From assembly GCF_004011695.2 (NCBI RefSeq), contig NC_082413.1, positions 1,347,001 through 1,411,000 on the forward strand: a stretch of 64,000 nucleotides of DNA, given 5' to 3'. The notes under the pieces were generated by a model. It was not told the DNA's origin. It saw only the letters and a program-made list of their open reading frames with translations, and made no database searches. Both the position numbers and the translations under genes were made by a program. This document shows positions 32,988 through 44,333 of the stretch, piece after piece; position 1 is the stretch's first letter, and the number at the start of each line of letters is the position of its first letter. This stretch comes from Ascochyta rabiei (lineage: Eukaryota > Ascomycota > Dothideomycetes > Pleosporales > Didymellaceae).

Positions 32988-33650
32988 ATGAGCTCAATCG
33001 CTCTTGGCCCGCTGCCACAGAGTGCTGATAAACAGCTCCTCTTCTCTCGACTCGGTTTGAACGAACAGGTCCATAAGATGCTTCTTGTAAACGGTCCTGT
33101 CGAGCTTGGAAGATACCACGCTGACATAGTGATTGTGCAGGGAGAAGCTCAGGCCGCGAGGGACAGATTGAGTAGGAACCAGATCAATCTGACAGACCAG
33201 TCCAGAGCGGATCCTTTGGTAACAGCACCTTACAAGTGGGACGAAATTTCGGAAACGGCAAAACACTACGAGATTTTGACCGTCGTGAACAATGCCGGTC
33301 CACAGACCAGACCGTACTATGGAATGGGCCGTCATACGACAAATGTCAGTGAAGAGAGCTGGGTCGCAAGATGGTACTTGTGGCACAGCTTTCGATACCG
33401 GTTCGTGAACAATGAACCCTTTGGTGGAAGAAGATGTACTGATCTTCTGATCCAGGGATAATCGAGACCATAGACCTCGCACAGGAGCCAGCAGCGGCAA
33501 TCAGGCATACGGCGGCAAGTACCTTCCTGGGGAATTGGAGACATCCTGACTAGCACTGCCAAGATATTTGACTGATATCTGACAGGAAATTCGACGTCTT
33601 GTGGGACCATGGGCGGCTACTATGATCCGGTGTATGGGCGTTATCGCTGA
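32988..33650 (+). CDS. small orphan protein, three exons with a proposed GC-AG intron
   Basis: Proposed exons are 32988-33400, 33456-33514 and 33586-33650, giving 178 aa from the ATG at 32988. Intron 1 has donor GTTCGT and acceptor CCAG, joining FRY to RDNRDHRPRTGASSGNQAYG in frame. Intron 2 would use a GC donor, GGCG|GCAAGT, with acceptor GACAG; splicing gives a Gly/Tyr-rich end (GTMGGYYDPVYGRYR). Retaining intron 2 gives instead GGKYLPGELETS and a stop at 33542. The N-terminal part is hydrophilic and alpha-helical in character (SRLGLNEQVHKMLL, KWDEISETAKHYEILTVV), without signal peptide or TM helix. I do not recognise a family. Frame closure across both introns supports the model, but it is untested. 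Confidence 0.45.
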
Positions 33651-34729
33651 ATGGTGATTGTGGCTTCCGCACTTGCGTCAGTCATGCTCTTGTGTACAAT
33701 TGGAGTTGCGCTATCGATGACACCTCTTTCTGTAGATGTACAGGTGGCCACACGATCGACAACCACATATATAGGGCAATGTAGATGTGTATGCCCAGGT
33801 TCGTTAGCAAGAGTCCGTTTCCTTGGATGTAATTTGTCAATCGGTCATGTCTTATCTTCCGGCATTAAGGCTTGGTCTTCTCAGAGACGCATACCTTTCG
33901 TATCCGTCTTAGTTTCGATTGTTTCCTTCCGTCGCTCTCTTTGTTGCCATGTGTCCCTCGTGTCCCCCCTCCGTAGATGATAATCTCCGTCTGTCGTCCT
34001 GTCCAGCAGTACTATGACGACACTCTTTCTGACATCTCTTCCCATCTCGACTCGGTCAGTTTATGCTTCAGCTGCTGCATGGTGTCAGGGCGAGTAAAAG
34101 TTCAAGGGGAGCACAACGATGGAAACAGAGATGTTGCGAGGTTAGGATGTGTTGAGCGATGAGGAAAGTGGGGCATCATTGAGCTAGAGCCACACTAGGA
34201 TGGAAGTGAAGGAAGGAACGTTTCATGTTCGGAGGAAATACAGGTAGCAACTGGGCTCCATATAGGATGACATGCAGTCCAAAGAGCGTGACGTCGAGGT
34301 ATTACGTGCACGCACGGTCGGGGTTGTGTGCTTACGTGTTGTTTGCGCAGCTTCGTTATGAGCTGTCATCTCGTCTGAGAGTCAGGCGACATTCATCCTA
34401 AGACGTCGATCAGTGCAAGGGTCGCGCATGATCGATAAGGCTTCGTTACGGGAAACGGTAGCATGTCCACATTGAGCTGGTTTGCCTGCCTGTACATGAG
34501 GAGAGAAAAGTGACAGATACATCTCACAGAATGAGAACTCGCGCCGTCCGCCAATTGACCGCAGTGAAGCTACAACCTATACGAGAATTGCATCATGGTA
34601 GCGCTCATCTCTAGTAGGGCTTGGGTAGAACTGTATGCTAGAGGTGATCTACAATGGTTGTAATTTCAGAACGCCGTCGCTATGCAGAAACAGAAACAGT
34701 TCCGCCCTTCAAGCCAGAGCAGGCCGGCC
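33651..34729. other. convergent intergenic region, nothing recognised
   Basis: About 1.1 kb between the 3' ends of the orphan gene (+) and TFB1 (-), with only short frames. Confidence 0.5.
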
Positions 34730-36736
34730 TTACAAGCCGTTCGCAGGAGCAACCTGACCCAGTTGCTCATTGAGGGCCGCCTGGTATTGACTTCGTGCGG
34801 CATCAATGGCTCTTTTTAGCGGCTGCACCACCTGAGCAATTGCATTCGCCCCGCCTTTGACAGCCTCGGGATCGAACCTCCTTTTTCTTCCGGTCCGTTG
34901 TGTATATAACTCGTTTTCTCTTTGCGCCTTTTCGATGCGGGCTGTCCGTTCGGCTTCCGCAGCGTTTGCAACAGCATTGATGCGGTCTAGCGATCTGTCC
35001 AGAGTCTCGATGAGCTTTGCAACTTCGTTGGCGCGCTCAGGATCGCCAGAGTGATATACATTCCAGAAGTAATGTAAGAATTCCACTGTGGTGTTATGTG
35101 TCATGGTAAGGTTGTCGAGGATAGTATCCGTGATACCCAACTTCGCTGCTTGCTCGCTATTCATAACGCCCTTTGCGGAGGGGTGTTCATCCTCATGTAG
35201 ATGTCGCTTCCTTATGGCCGCAATGATTTGTGAGGTCGCTGCTGTTCGCGACGATCTACTACCGACCTTTGGCTTTTTCGGCGCGCTATTCTCGTCTTCG
35301 CTGTCACTGTCGTCGTTTATTGCGATCTTCGAATATAAGTCGGTCCCGAGTGTCCTGCTATTTGTATTGATCCTCGCGAAGTCTTGCTGCAGCGTCGAAA
35401 GCACTTCCGTTGGTGTTCGCTTTGTGTATGCTGCAGCACTGGTCGAGGACTGTACGCTCTGCCCAGCAGAGAAGAAGCGGCTTTGGTCCTGAACTTTGAG
35501 CACAACTCGGTTATCGTCGGACGCACGTTGTAGGTCTCTCAGTTGCAGCTCCTTGTATGTGTCTTCATCTTGCCCGGCAGGAGCATGGCGGTTGTCAGCC
35601 AAAGGTACCTCCTTCATCAACTTCTCACTCATACGATTTAGGACTCGCAGAATCGGCGCCTTTTCATTGCTTGAGGGCACCATAGTCCAGTCTTGGCGGT
35701 TACCTTTTTGTTGACTGTGATTTTGCTCGTTCCCTTCGACATTGATAAACAACGGTATACTGCCAACAAGCCATTGTTGAGCATTATCGGCGTTCTCATC
35801 AAATTTCAGGTATTTGTCGAGCCTGGTGTCTGTGACGTAGTCTTCAGGAATACGCTCACCCTTCAACTTCTTGAAGAGCCGACTATGGAAGAATCGCTCC
35901 CAGAACTCGCCCTCACTCAAAGGCGGCACCGTTTCGTTGTATGCCGTCTTCACAATGGGGTGCTGGCGAAACACGACCTCGATCTGCTCCTTAGTCAAGT
36001 TCAACATGAGCGTGCCGTTGACGTTCTTGGATTTGATCACCGAGAGCACGTTGTACGATCCTGTAATCTGGGTCTTCTCAGCGGCGTGGGACCTTAGCAA
36101 GTTTAGACGGGTCGACCAGAACTGGTTGGAGAACTGGCCCATTGTGACAGACGCCGGCTTCTCCTGCAGGGCACGGTCGAAACGCTGGCGCAAAGCCGGA
36201 CTCGAGTTCAGAAGCGACATCTGGAGTTCGAGATCGACCAGCAATTTTGCATCAGCATACAAATCGTCGTCTTGCTGTGCATTGGCGGCAACTGTTTGCG
36301 CCATGGTGATGGCGCCTGATGCACCGCCGCCATCCCCGCCAGAAGCTGCTGATGGCGTGACCTCTGGAGTCTCGTGTACCTTTGCAGCTTCAATGCCCTT
36401 CTGCAGCAGGCCTCTGATCATCTGCTGATCATCGCGGGCGGCTGCTGAGGTAAATGTGAAGGTGTGGTTTCCAGCTTGTGACGACGAGTCGACGACTACG
36501 ATTTTGATGGAGGCTTTCGAGGCGGTGGCGGGCGTCTGCTGAAGGTCTAGTAACTGTCAGCGACCGAGCAGTCTCTCTTCTTTGAATGATGACGCGAACG
36601 CACTCCCGATGTCTGCTATAGCTATCGCCAGCGGCGGAAGCACTCCGCCAACAGCCTCCCACGACACAGTCTTACCGTCGGGCGATACGGAGAGTGTGCC
36701 ATCCTTCTTCTTGTACAGGGCGGCAGCGACGGACAT
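34730..36736 (-). CDS. TFB1: TFIIH core subunit Tfb1 (p62), two exons
   Basis: Exons 36736-36604 and 36546-34730 give 649 aa; the intron has donor GTGCGT and acceptor CTAG. The N-terminus MSVAAALYKKKDGTLSVSPD continues across the junction (IADIG|NLQQTPATASK) to HTFTFTSAAARDD, forming the pleckstrin-homology-like domain expected of Tfb1/p62 (residues about 1-85). Two BSD domains follow: about 139-200 (LELQMSLLNSSPALRQRF, then FWSTRLNLLRSHA) and about 228-276 (EGEFWERFFHSRLFKKLKGE). The C-terminal part is helical (FLHYFWNVYHSGDPERANEV) with a basic stretch (RTGRKRRFDPEA). Family knowledge: Tfb1 is a structural core subunit of TFIIH, needed in Pol II initiation and nucleotide-excision repair; its PH domain binds acidic activators, TFIIE alpha and Rad2/Rad4. 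Divergent from KGD1. Confidence 0.93.
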
Positions 36737-37618
36737 GCTGGGGGAGGAGGCTTGGTGCGGCGATCGCTGACGCGCCCGCGGGAGTGCTTGATGAGGACGC
36801 GCTAAGCGTTAGGTGATGATCACGAAAGCACGTTACAGCGCCTTGGATCTGTGGGGATCCTTGGAGACAACTTTATGAGAGCATGAAATGTTTGCTATGG
36901 ATGCAAATGGAGGCATCGCCGCTTCTTTACTAGCCGAAATAGAAGTGAGCCATTTCGAGATCCTTGAGCGCACTGCTAGACCCTGTGCGCTTGCTTGTTT
37001 GCTTGCTTGCTGCAACACGATTCTGCCTCACATAGCATACTTGCTAATAAGAAGCACAGTGAGAGCGAAGGAGACGCAGGCAGGACTGGGTGAGAGCTTT
37101 GGTAAGCCATCAAAACCCATGTACATGTCGGAGTCTTCCGCGGATACTTTTCCGCGGTGTGCAGTCTGGCAGTGGGGATGTTTTTCTTGCGACGTCACAG
37201 GATGTACGCTTTTACATAATCCCGCTGCTATTGGCCAGCCTTTCGAGGCATCTGCAACCACACAGTGGCTGCCACAGGTGCACGTCTGACACCTCCTGCG
37301 CGTGCTCGACCAAGTATCCGAGAAACGTGGATATGGGATATGGTGCGCATCTCGCCGGCTTGGCGCCGACGGTTGGACGGTTGGAGCCGCGGCTGCTGGC
37401 GCAGGTGTTTGAGGCATTTGCTGGGTTCGTTCGTTCCTCGGTCCTCGAAAGCTGCACTGCGGCAGGTGTGTCCCAAACAACGCTATCTTCAAGGGGCTTA
37501 GCCCACCCTTCCGCGTGCGATCCGCAGCAGCAGCACTTCAGAAGCCTTCTCTTCCGTCCCCCGTCGTCCATTTGGATGCCACCCATCGAGTTCTCCCCAA
37601 ATTCTCTTTTGCTTCATC
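36737..37618. promoter_or_regulatory. divergent intergenic region, TFB1 / KGD1
   Basis: 882 bp between the two start codons. It contains a short (GCTT)n-like run at about 36988-37010. No canonical TATA box stands out near either ATG. Frames here on both strands look like chance openings. No specific regulator site can be defended. Confidence 0.45.
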
Positions 37619-40600
37619 ATGTTGCGCACTTCGTTGCGCCAGTGCTCCCGGCAGCTCCAGAGCTGTTCGGCCAAAGCAAGGCTCTCGACAATCGCCGCCT
37701 CGCCGGCCAGGACAAATGCCATCTCGACATGTCGCCGCCCGTTGGCAGTGGCTCAGCGTCGCCAGTATGCCCTCGCCGCCGAGGACACGGACAAGGGCGT
37801 TGTATGTGGCCACGCCGCAAGCTGTGAAGTTTTCGAGCAGATGGCTGACTACGACCGCACAGGACCCCAACGATAGCTTCCTGAGCGGCAACACAGCCAA
37901 CTACGTCGACGAGATGTACATGCAGTGGAAGCGCGATCCCTCGAGTGTGCACATCTCGTGGCAGGTCTACTTCCGCAACATGGAGTCTGGCGACATGCCT
38001 GTTTCGCAAGCCTTTCAACCTCCGCCGACCATCGTTCCCTCCACCAGCTCCGGAATCTCCGACATCAGGCCCGGTCTCGGCATGGGCCCTGGTGAAGGCT
38101 CCGATGTCATGAACCACCTGAAGGTCCAATTGCTGGTCCGCGCGTATCAGTCTCGCGGACACCACAAGGCACGCATCGACCCCCTCGGCATCCGCACAGA
38201 GGCCGAGCAGTTCGGCTACAGCAAACCCCGCGAGTTGGAGCTGTCTCACTACAACTTCACCGAGAAGGACTTGGACCAGGACATCGAGCTCGGCCCTGGT
38301 ATTCTGCCTCGCTTCAGGACCGAGAACCGCACCAAGATGACCCTGCGCGAGATCATTCAAGCTTGCGAGCGCCTGTACTGCGGATCGTACGGTATTGAGT
38401 ACATCCACATCCCAGATAGAGAGCAGTGCGACTGGCTGCGCGAGCGCATTGAAGTTCCCCAGCCATTCAAGTACTCTGTTGACGAGAAGCGCCGCATCCT
38501 GGACCGTCTGATCTGGGGCACTAACTTCGAGGCTTTCTTGGCGACAAAATACCCCAACGATAAGCGTTTTGGTCTGGAGGGTGGTGAGAGTCTGATTCCC
38601 GGTATGAAGGCTCTGATCGATCGCAGTGTCGACTACGGTGTCAAGGACATTGTCATTGGTATGCCCCATCGTGGACGACTCAACGTACTGTCCAACGTTG
38701 TAAGGAAGCCCAACGAGTCCATCTTTAGCGAATTCGCTGGCAGTGCTGAGCCCTCTGACGAGGGATCTGGCGATGTCAAGTACCACCTGGGAATGAACTT
38801 TGAGCGTCCTACTCCTTCCGGCAAGCGTGTCCAGCTGTCTCTGGTCGCCAACCCTTCTCACTTGGAGGCCGAGGACCCTGTTGTGCTTGGCAAAACCCGC
38901 GCTATCATGCACTACAACAACGATGAGAAAGAGGGCCGTACCGCCATGGGTGTTCTCCTCCACGGTGACGCCGCCTTCGCTGGGCAGGGTATCGTGTACG
39001 AGACCATGGGTTTCCACGCTCTCCCTAGCTACCACACTGGAGGAACCATTCACATCGTTGTCAACAACCAGATTGGTTTCACCACGGACCCTCGATTCTC
39101 CCGCTCGACACCTTACTGCTCTGACATCGCCAAGGCTATCGATGCGCCTGTCTTCCACGTCAACGGAGACGATGTCGAGGCCATGAACTTTGTCTGCCAG
39201 CTCGCCGCTGATTTCCGTGCCGAATTCAAGAAGGACGTCGTTATCGACATGGTTTGCTACCGTAAGCAGGGTCACAACGAGACGGACCAGCCCTTCTTCA
39301 CTCAGCCTCTCATGTACAAGAAGATTTCGGTACAGGAGCCTACTCTTGACATCTACGTCAAGAAGCTCTTGGAAGAGAAGACTTTTACTAAGGAGGATGT
39401 GGATGAGCACAAGGCTTGGGTATGGGGCATGCTCGATGAAAGCTTCAACCGTAGCAAGGACTACCAGCCTACCGCCAAGGAGTGGCTGACTTCTGCGTGG
39501 AACGGCTTCAAGTCACCCAAGGAGCTCGCTACCGAGGTGCTGCCGCACTTGCCCACCGCTGTTGAGGAGTCGCAGCTGAAGCACATCGCACAAAAGATTG
39601 GCAGCTCACCTGAGGGCTTTACTGTACACAAGAACCTCAAACGTATTTTGGCTGGCCGCACGAAGACCGTCGAGGACGGTAAGAACATTGACATGGCCAC
39701 CGCAGAAGCTTTGGCCTTTGGATCTCTGTGTATGGAAGGCCACCACGTCCGTGTTTCTGGTCAGGATGTCGAGCGCGGTACCTTCTCCCAGCGTCACGCC
39801 GTTCTCCACGACCAGGAGACTGAGAAGACGTACACCCCTCTGCAGGACTTGAGCGAAGACCAGGAGACCTTCACCGTCTGCAACTCCTCGCTCAGTGAAT
39901 ACGGAGTGTAAGTTACCTATCATTGCTCAGCTCATTCACCTGCTAATGGTCATCAGTCTTGGATTCGAGTACGGGTACTCTCTTTCTTCGCCTAACGCTC
40001 TCGTCATGTGGGAGGCCCAGTTCGGTGATTTCGCCAACACTGCCCAGGTCATTATTGACCAGTTCGTCGCCTCTGGTGAAGTCAAGTGGCTTCAGCGTTC
40101 CGGTCTTGTCATGAGCTTGCCCCACGGTTACGATGGTCAGGGACCCGAGCACTCTTCTGGACGTATGGAACGTTACCTGCAACTCGTCAACGAAGACCCT
40201 CGCATTTTCCCTGCGCCCGAGAAGCTTGAGCGCCAGCACCAAGACTGCAACATCCAGATTGCTTACTGCACAAAACCTTCCAACTACTTCCATCTGCTGC
40301 GTCGCCAGATGAACCGCCAGTTCCGCAAGCCTCTTGTACTTTTCTTCTCGAAGTCGCTGCTCCGTCATCCCATGGCCCGCTCTAACATTGAAGAGTTCAC
40401 TGGCGACTCCCATTTCGAATGGATCATCAAGGATCCAGCGCATGAGTCTGGCGAGATTGGCACCAATGAAGAGATCAAGCGTGTCATTCTCTGCACAGGT
40501 CAAGTCTACACTGCCCTCGTCAACGAGCGTAAGGCCCGTGACCTCAAGGATGTCGCCATCACCCGTATCGAGCAGCTGAACCCCTTCCCCTGGGAGCAGC

Positions 40601-40872
40601 TGAAGGAGAACCTCGACTCTTACCCTAACGCCCAGAACATCATCTGGGCACAGGAGGAGCCGCTCAATGCTGGTGCTTGGAGCTTCACACAACCCAGGAT
40701 TGAGACTCTGTTGAACCAGACCGAGCACCACAACAGGCGCCACGTCATGTACGCTGGACGTAACCCAAGTGCTTCTGTTGCTACCGGTCTCAAGGCCTCC
40801 CACAAGAAGGAGGAGAAGGACTTGCTGGAGATGGCTTTCACCGTCAAGCAGGACAAGCTGAAGGGCGAGTAG
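37619..40872 (+). CDS. KGD1: 2-oxoglutarate dehydrogenase E1 component, mitochondrial
   Basis: Exons 37619-37801, 37863-39907 and 39957-40872 give 1047 aa; donors GTATGT and GTAAGT, acceptors ACAG and TCAG. Exon 1 encodes an Arg/Ser/Ala-rich mitochondrial presequence ([20 protein letters not shown]). The mature part starts [19 protein letters not shown], the usual E1o N-terminus, and continues with [14 protein letters not shown], the thiamine-diphosphate region [20 protein letters not shown] (about residue 430), [10 protein letters not shown] and [13 protein letters not shown]. The C-terminal domain has [17 protein letters not shown] and [14 protein letters not shown]. Family knowledge: E1o decarboxylates 2-oxoglutarate and passes the succinyl group to E2 (Kgd2) in the TCA cycle. 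Length is standard for fungi. Strong codon bias across the gene suggests high expression. Confidence 0.97.
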
Positions 40873-42068
40873 AGTAGTTCTGAGGCGAAGAAGATCTATG
40901 TGTGTTTCAATAGTTTGTTCGAGTTTGCTTGCATTGTTTTATCCCCCATTTCTGCGACGATGTTCCTTCAGAGCGTCATGAGGCTAATCGAAGGGTTGGA
41001 TTGGGACTCTTCCTGTACATTTGCATAGCTATGAGTGTACGTGTAGGGATGTACAAAAAATCGAATTTCTCTGATCGTTGACTTGTATCACCCCAATTGC
41101 TGATCGCGTGAAGCATTGCCTGGGTAGCCATTGCACGGACACAGTACTCGGTGCGAGGTAGGCCGAACAGTCGACGCAGTCTAGATAAATTATCCTGCAC
41201 CACGAGCCATCGTCAGGGCCTCGACTTTGCGGGATATTGGATGGGCAGAGATCCTCCGTTCCGGTATGATAGGTGAGCGTGCGGGACTAAAATCAGGCAC
41301 GCGTGATGCTTCACAGGCGGTCGAGTCGTCAAGAAGTGGCCGTTGCTTGCTCCATGAGCAGGGATACACGGTGGTCTGTGGCGAACCCCAAGGATATCAT
41401 CAGAGTCTTGTCTACTTGACAGATTCACACAAGTGCTGAAGGCTTCTTCAAGCTCCTGAGGAGGCTGATGTGGATGAAGTCGGACCTCGTCCATGCATCT
41501 ATATCCGCGGGTCGGAAGATCCCGGGGCAGACGTCAGCTTGGAGAAGCGTGGGAAGAGCCCCGCAACCCCTCCACGCCCGGTATCCGCACTTGCATCATC
41601 GTCAAAGCTCCCACGCTGTCGCCGCAAAGCGCATCGATATCGGCGGCTCGCGCGACGACGCGGTGATTTTGGCGGAAAAGTGCCATCAATCAGCTTCCGG
41701 GCTGGCTGCGATTTCTTCCGCCACATGGGAGGCACCTGCAGACCTCCCATGGCCGAGATATCGTGGGCTTGTGACTTGCCGAGGGAGCTGTCCAGAGCTG
41801 TCCAGCCAATGCGCCTACCAAAACAAATACCGGAGCGTCTCCGCATGCCCGCCGACTCTACCCACTTGGACCCAGACATCTGACTTCATAACAATCACTG
41901 GCGCCCTCCCCACGCGTCGATGATTGTGGACTCGGTTTGACTTTTTCCCCCTCGACCCTCGTCCTTTCTGCCTCTACCTCGATACTACCCGATACCCGTT
42001 TTTGCCAAACAAGCCTTTCACAGCACTTAGTTTCACGACAGCAACAGACCAACAGAACCGTGGACAAC
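40873..42068. other. intergenic, KGD1 3' flank and FBP1 upstream region
   Basis: About 1.2 kb. The right part (41470-41920) has overlapping GC-rich frames on both strands but no recognisable protein. It carries candidate CreA sites (separate entry). The final 130 bases are C/T-rich, consistent with an FBP1 5' leader. Confidence 0.5.
41522..41575. promoter_or_regulatory. candidate CreA/Mig1-type site cluster upstream of FBP1
   Basis: Three matches to the CreA consensus SYGGRG occur in 54 bp: CCGGGG at 41522-41527 (+), GCGGGG at 41559-41564 (-) and GTGGAG at 41570-41575 (-). The gene 500 bp downstream encodes fructose-1,6-bisphosphatase, a classic glucose-repressed enzyme. A six-base degenerate motif is frequent by chance in GC-rich DNA, so the call rests mainly on context. 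Confidence 0.3.
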
Positions 42069-43277
42069 ATGGCGACCAACGGAAATGGGCAGCAGCAGAA
42101 CAAGCAGGAGGCGATCAACACCGACATCATCACCCTCACACGATTCCTTACAGAAGAGCAATCAAAACACAAGGAGGCTACCGGCGACTTCACGTGAGTT
42201 GTAACGTACGTCGGCTGAAGATGGGAGTTGACCGAAGCATTAGGCTTCTTTGCCATGCTCTCCAGTTTGCGTTCAAGAGCATTGCGTACTACATCCGGAG
42301 AGCCACGTTGGTCAACGTATGTACTACTACTGAGGCCACTGAGATGGGATGGGAGCTGACATTGGTAGCTCACTGGTTTGGCCGGTCAATCCAACGCCAC
42401 GGGTGACGACCAGAAGAAGCTTGATATCATTGGCGATGAACTCTTCATCTCCGCCATGCGCTCGTGCGGTCGCGTGCGCCTCCTAGTGTCGGAGGAGCAG
42501 GAAGAACTGATCATGTTCGACGAGTTCCCTGAAGCTCGTTACGCGGTAGCCTGCGACCCAATCGACGGCTCCTCCAACCTCGACGCTGGCGTATCCGTCG
42601 GCACCATCTTCGCGGTATACAAGCTAGCGGAAGGTGCCAAGGGTACCAAGGAAGATGTCCTGAAGCCCGGCACGGAGATGGTCGCTTCAGGATTCACCAT
42701 GTACGGTGCCTCGACACAGTTGGTCATTACGATGAAGGGCGGCAACGTCAACGGCTTCACGCTCGACAACGCGTTCGGAGAGTTTATCCTCACACACCCG
42801 GACATGCAGGTCCCCAAGCAGCGCGCGATCTACTCGGTCAACGAGGGTAACTCGCTGTACTGGGAGGAGCCGGTCAAAGAATACGTCAACAGCCTGAAGT
42901 ACCCCAGCGAGGAGGGCGGCAAGCCGTACAGTGCGCGATACATTGGATCCATGGTGGCTGACGCGTATCGAACGCTGTTGTACGGCGGCATCTTCGCGTA
43001 CCCCGCGGACAAGAAGAGCGCCAAGGGCAAGCTGCGCATCTTGTACGAGTGCGCGCCCATGGCCATGGTGTTCGAGAACGGTAAGAGAAGCACGTAGGCA
43101 GCCCTGTTGGAGCATCTACTGACACGACGTGCAGCTGGCGGTAAGGCGGTCAACAGCAAGATGGACCGCATGCTGGAGGTGGTGCCCGAGAGCATCCACG
43201 ATCGATCAGGCATCTTCATGGGCTCGGAACAAGAGGTGCAGAAGGTCATCGACATGCACAAGAAGTACCAGAAGTAG
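42069..43277 (+). CDS. FBP1: fructose-1,6-bisphosphatase
   Basis: Exons 42069-42193, 42244-42316, 42369-43080 and 43135-43277 give 350 aa; donors GTGAGT, GTATGT and GTAAGA, acceptors TTAG, GTAG and GCAG. The order of conserved segments is as expected: TDIITLTRFLTEEQSKHKEA, FAFKSIAYYIRRA, GLAGQSNATGDDQKKLDIIG (FBPase dimer and AMP-site region), the metal-binding signature ACDPIDGSSNLDAGVSVGTI (Asp129 onwards), GFTLDNAFGEFILTHPDM and the C-terminal LRILYECAPMAMVFENAGG. Family knowledge: it hydrolyses fructose 1,6-bisphosphate to fructose 6-phosphate, the committed step of gluconeogenesis; it is cytosolic, Mg-dependent, and inhibited by AMP and fructose 2,6-bisphosphate. Length fits fungal enzymes. 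In yeasts and Aspergillus it is glucose-repressed. Confidence 0.97.
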
Positions 43278-43710
43278 GCGCGTGCTGTGCTGCGCTGCGC
43301 GGGTTTGGATGTTTCAGCGGGTTGGTTTGGGGGGAAAAGCATTGGGCCGGCAACATGGCTAGTACGCTACGAGCTACGAACGAAGACACGATGACTTTCT
43401 TCTCCTTTTGCTCGGCACATGGTTGATGATTGCCGTGTGTGGTGCACTCGTGCGCGTGGTACGCTCTCGCGCAATCCTTGGCGCGTCTTGAAACGCATCT
43501 TCTGCATTTCCAGTGCTGCTGCCACCTGGGCCACCGACGGATGTGGAGCAGGCAGGGCGTGCAGGAGCATCGTTGTGAGCATGCATGCATGTAGGTGATG
43601 TGGATGTGAATTCGAGGTGCAGGAGAGATGCCGTGCTATATTTAGCGTGCCTCTGGGGGTTGCCCAAGGTCGCTAGGAGGAAGGCTCGATCGAGTGTCTG
43701 TCTACGTCTG

Positions 43711-43777
43711 TGTTCACGTTCACGTTCATGTTCACGTGCATGTTCACGTGCATGTCCACGTTCACGTTCACCGTGCA
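43711..43777. repeat. degenerate (CACGTT/CATGTT)n repeat
   Basis: Hexamer units CACGTT, CATGTT and CACGTGCATGTC alternate through the region, with several palindromic CACGTG E-box cores. Imperfect but clearly periodic. Confidence 0.8.
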
Positions 43778-44138
43778 TCTTGTTCGGGCCATGGGTGCAG
43801 ACTGAAGAGAGAGGCAAGACGCGTCGACGTCGATGAGAGCGAGCCTCCGTGCAACCTTTGCAGACAAGCATGATCCCACCTGGAAGTCTACATAGCCGCC
43901 CGGGCAGGTCGCTAGTGCCAGCTGCAGCTCTGATTCGCTGGTAGGCCATTCAAGCTTCACACTAGGCCTGCCAACCCTCACCCTCCACGCCTGGATCGTC
44001 TCTCGTGCTGGTCAAGGGAGCGAATAGGACAGGCAGCGGGCACCCTGCCCATCACCCTGCGGCCTCGCCTTCCTCCCGACGGCCACAGCATGCCCAGCCT
44101 TGCAGGGGTCGCGCCGTTTCCTGTGCATGCTTGTGCGA

Positions 44139-44187
44139 GGGGAGGGAGGGGAGGAGAGGAGAGGAGAGGAGAGGTGAGGTGAGGTGA
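44139..44187. repeat. purine-rich GAGGG/GAGAG/GAGGT repeat
   Basis: Tandem five-base purine-rich units (GAGGG, then GAGGA-like, then GAGGT) without interruption over about 50 bp. Confidence 0.8.
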
Positions 44188-44333
44188 CAAGCACGGCTCT
44201 GCAAGCCCCCGACACGGTCAAGGAACGGCGTCGGCGCACCGTATAGGTAGGATTCGTCGTGCCGTACACTGCAGCCGCTGGAGAGGCTTCGGGCGCATTC
44301 AGGCCCGCTTCTGGTGCACACACGGCGTGCAGC

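Larger units (their letters stand above)
43278..44333. other. intergenic, repeat-bearing, no recognised gene
   Basis: Includes a hexamer-like repeat at 43711-43777 and a G/A-rich GAGAGG/GAGGT run at about 44139-44187. Frames through these repeats translate to low-complexity protein and are not taken as genes. Confidence 0.5.

Noticed and set aside
37617..39410. 597-codon open frame antisense to KGD1
   Set aside because: Shadow frame produced by strong codon bias (third-position C/G) of KGD1. Its protein is a biased Val/Leu/Asp/His mix with no domains.
39943..40803. 286-codon antisense frame opposite the last KGD1 exon
   Set aside because: Same codon-bias shadow. The plus strand encodes the conserved E1o C-terminus.
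41470..41883. 137-codon GC-rich frame upstream of FBP1
   Set aside because: Overlapping frames of similar length exist on both strands, with no family features; probably promoter and leader DNA.
43374..43949. 191-codon minus-strand frame
   Set aside because: It passes through the CACGTT repeat and yields a low-complexity His/Arg/Glu run; no domain, and frames on the other strand are equally open.
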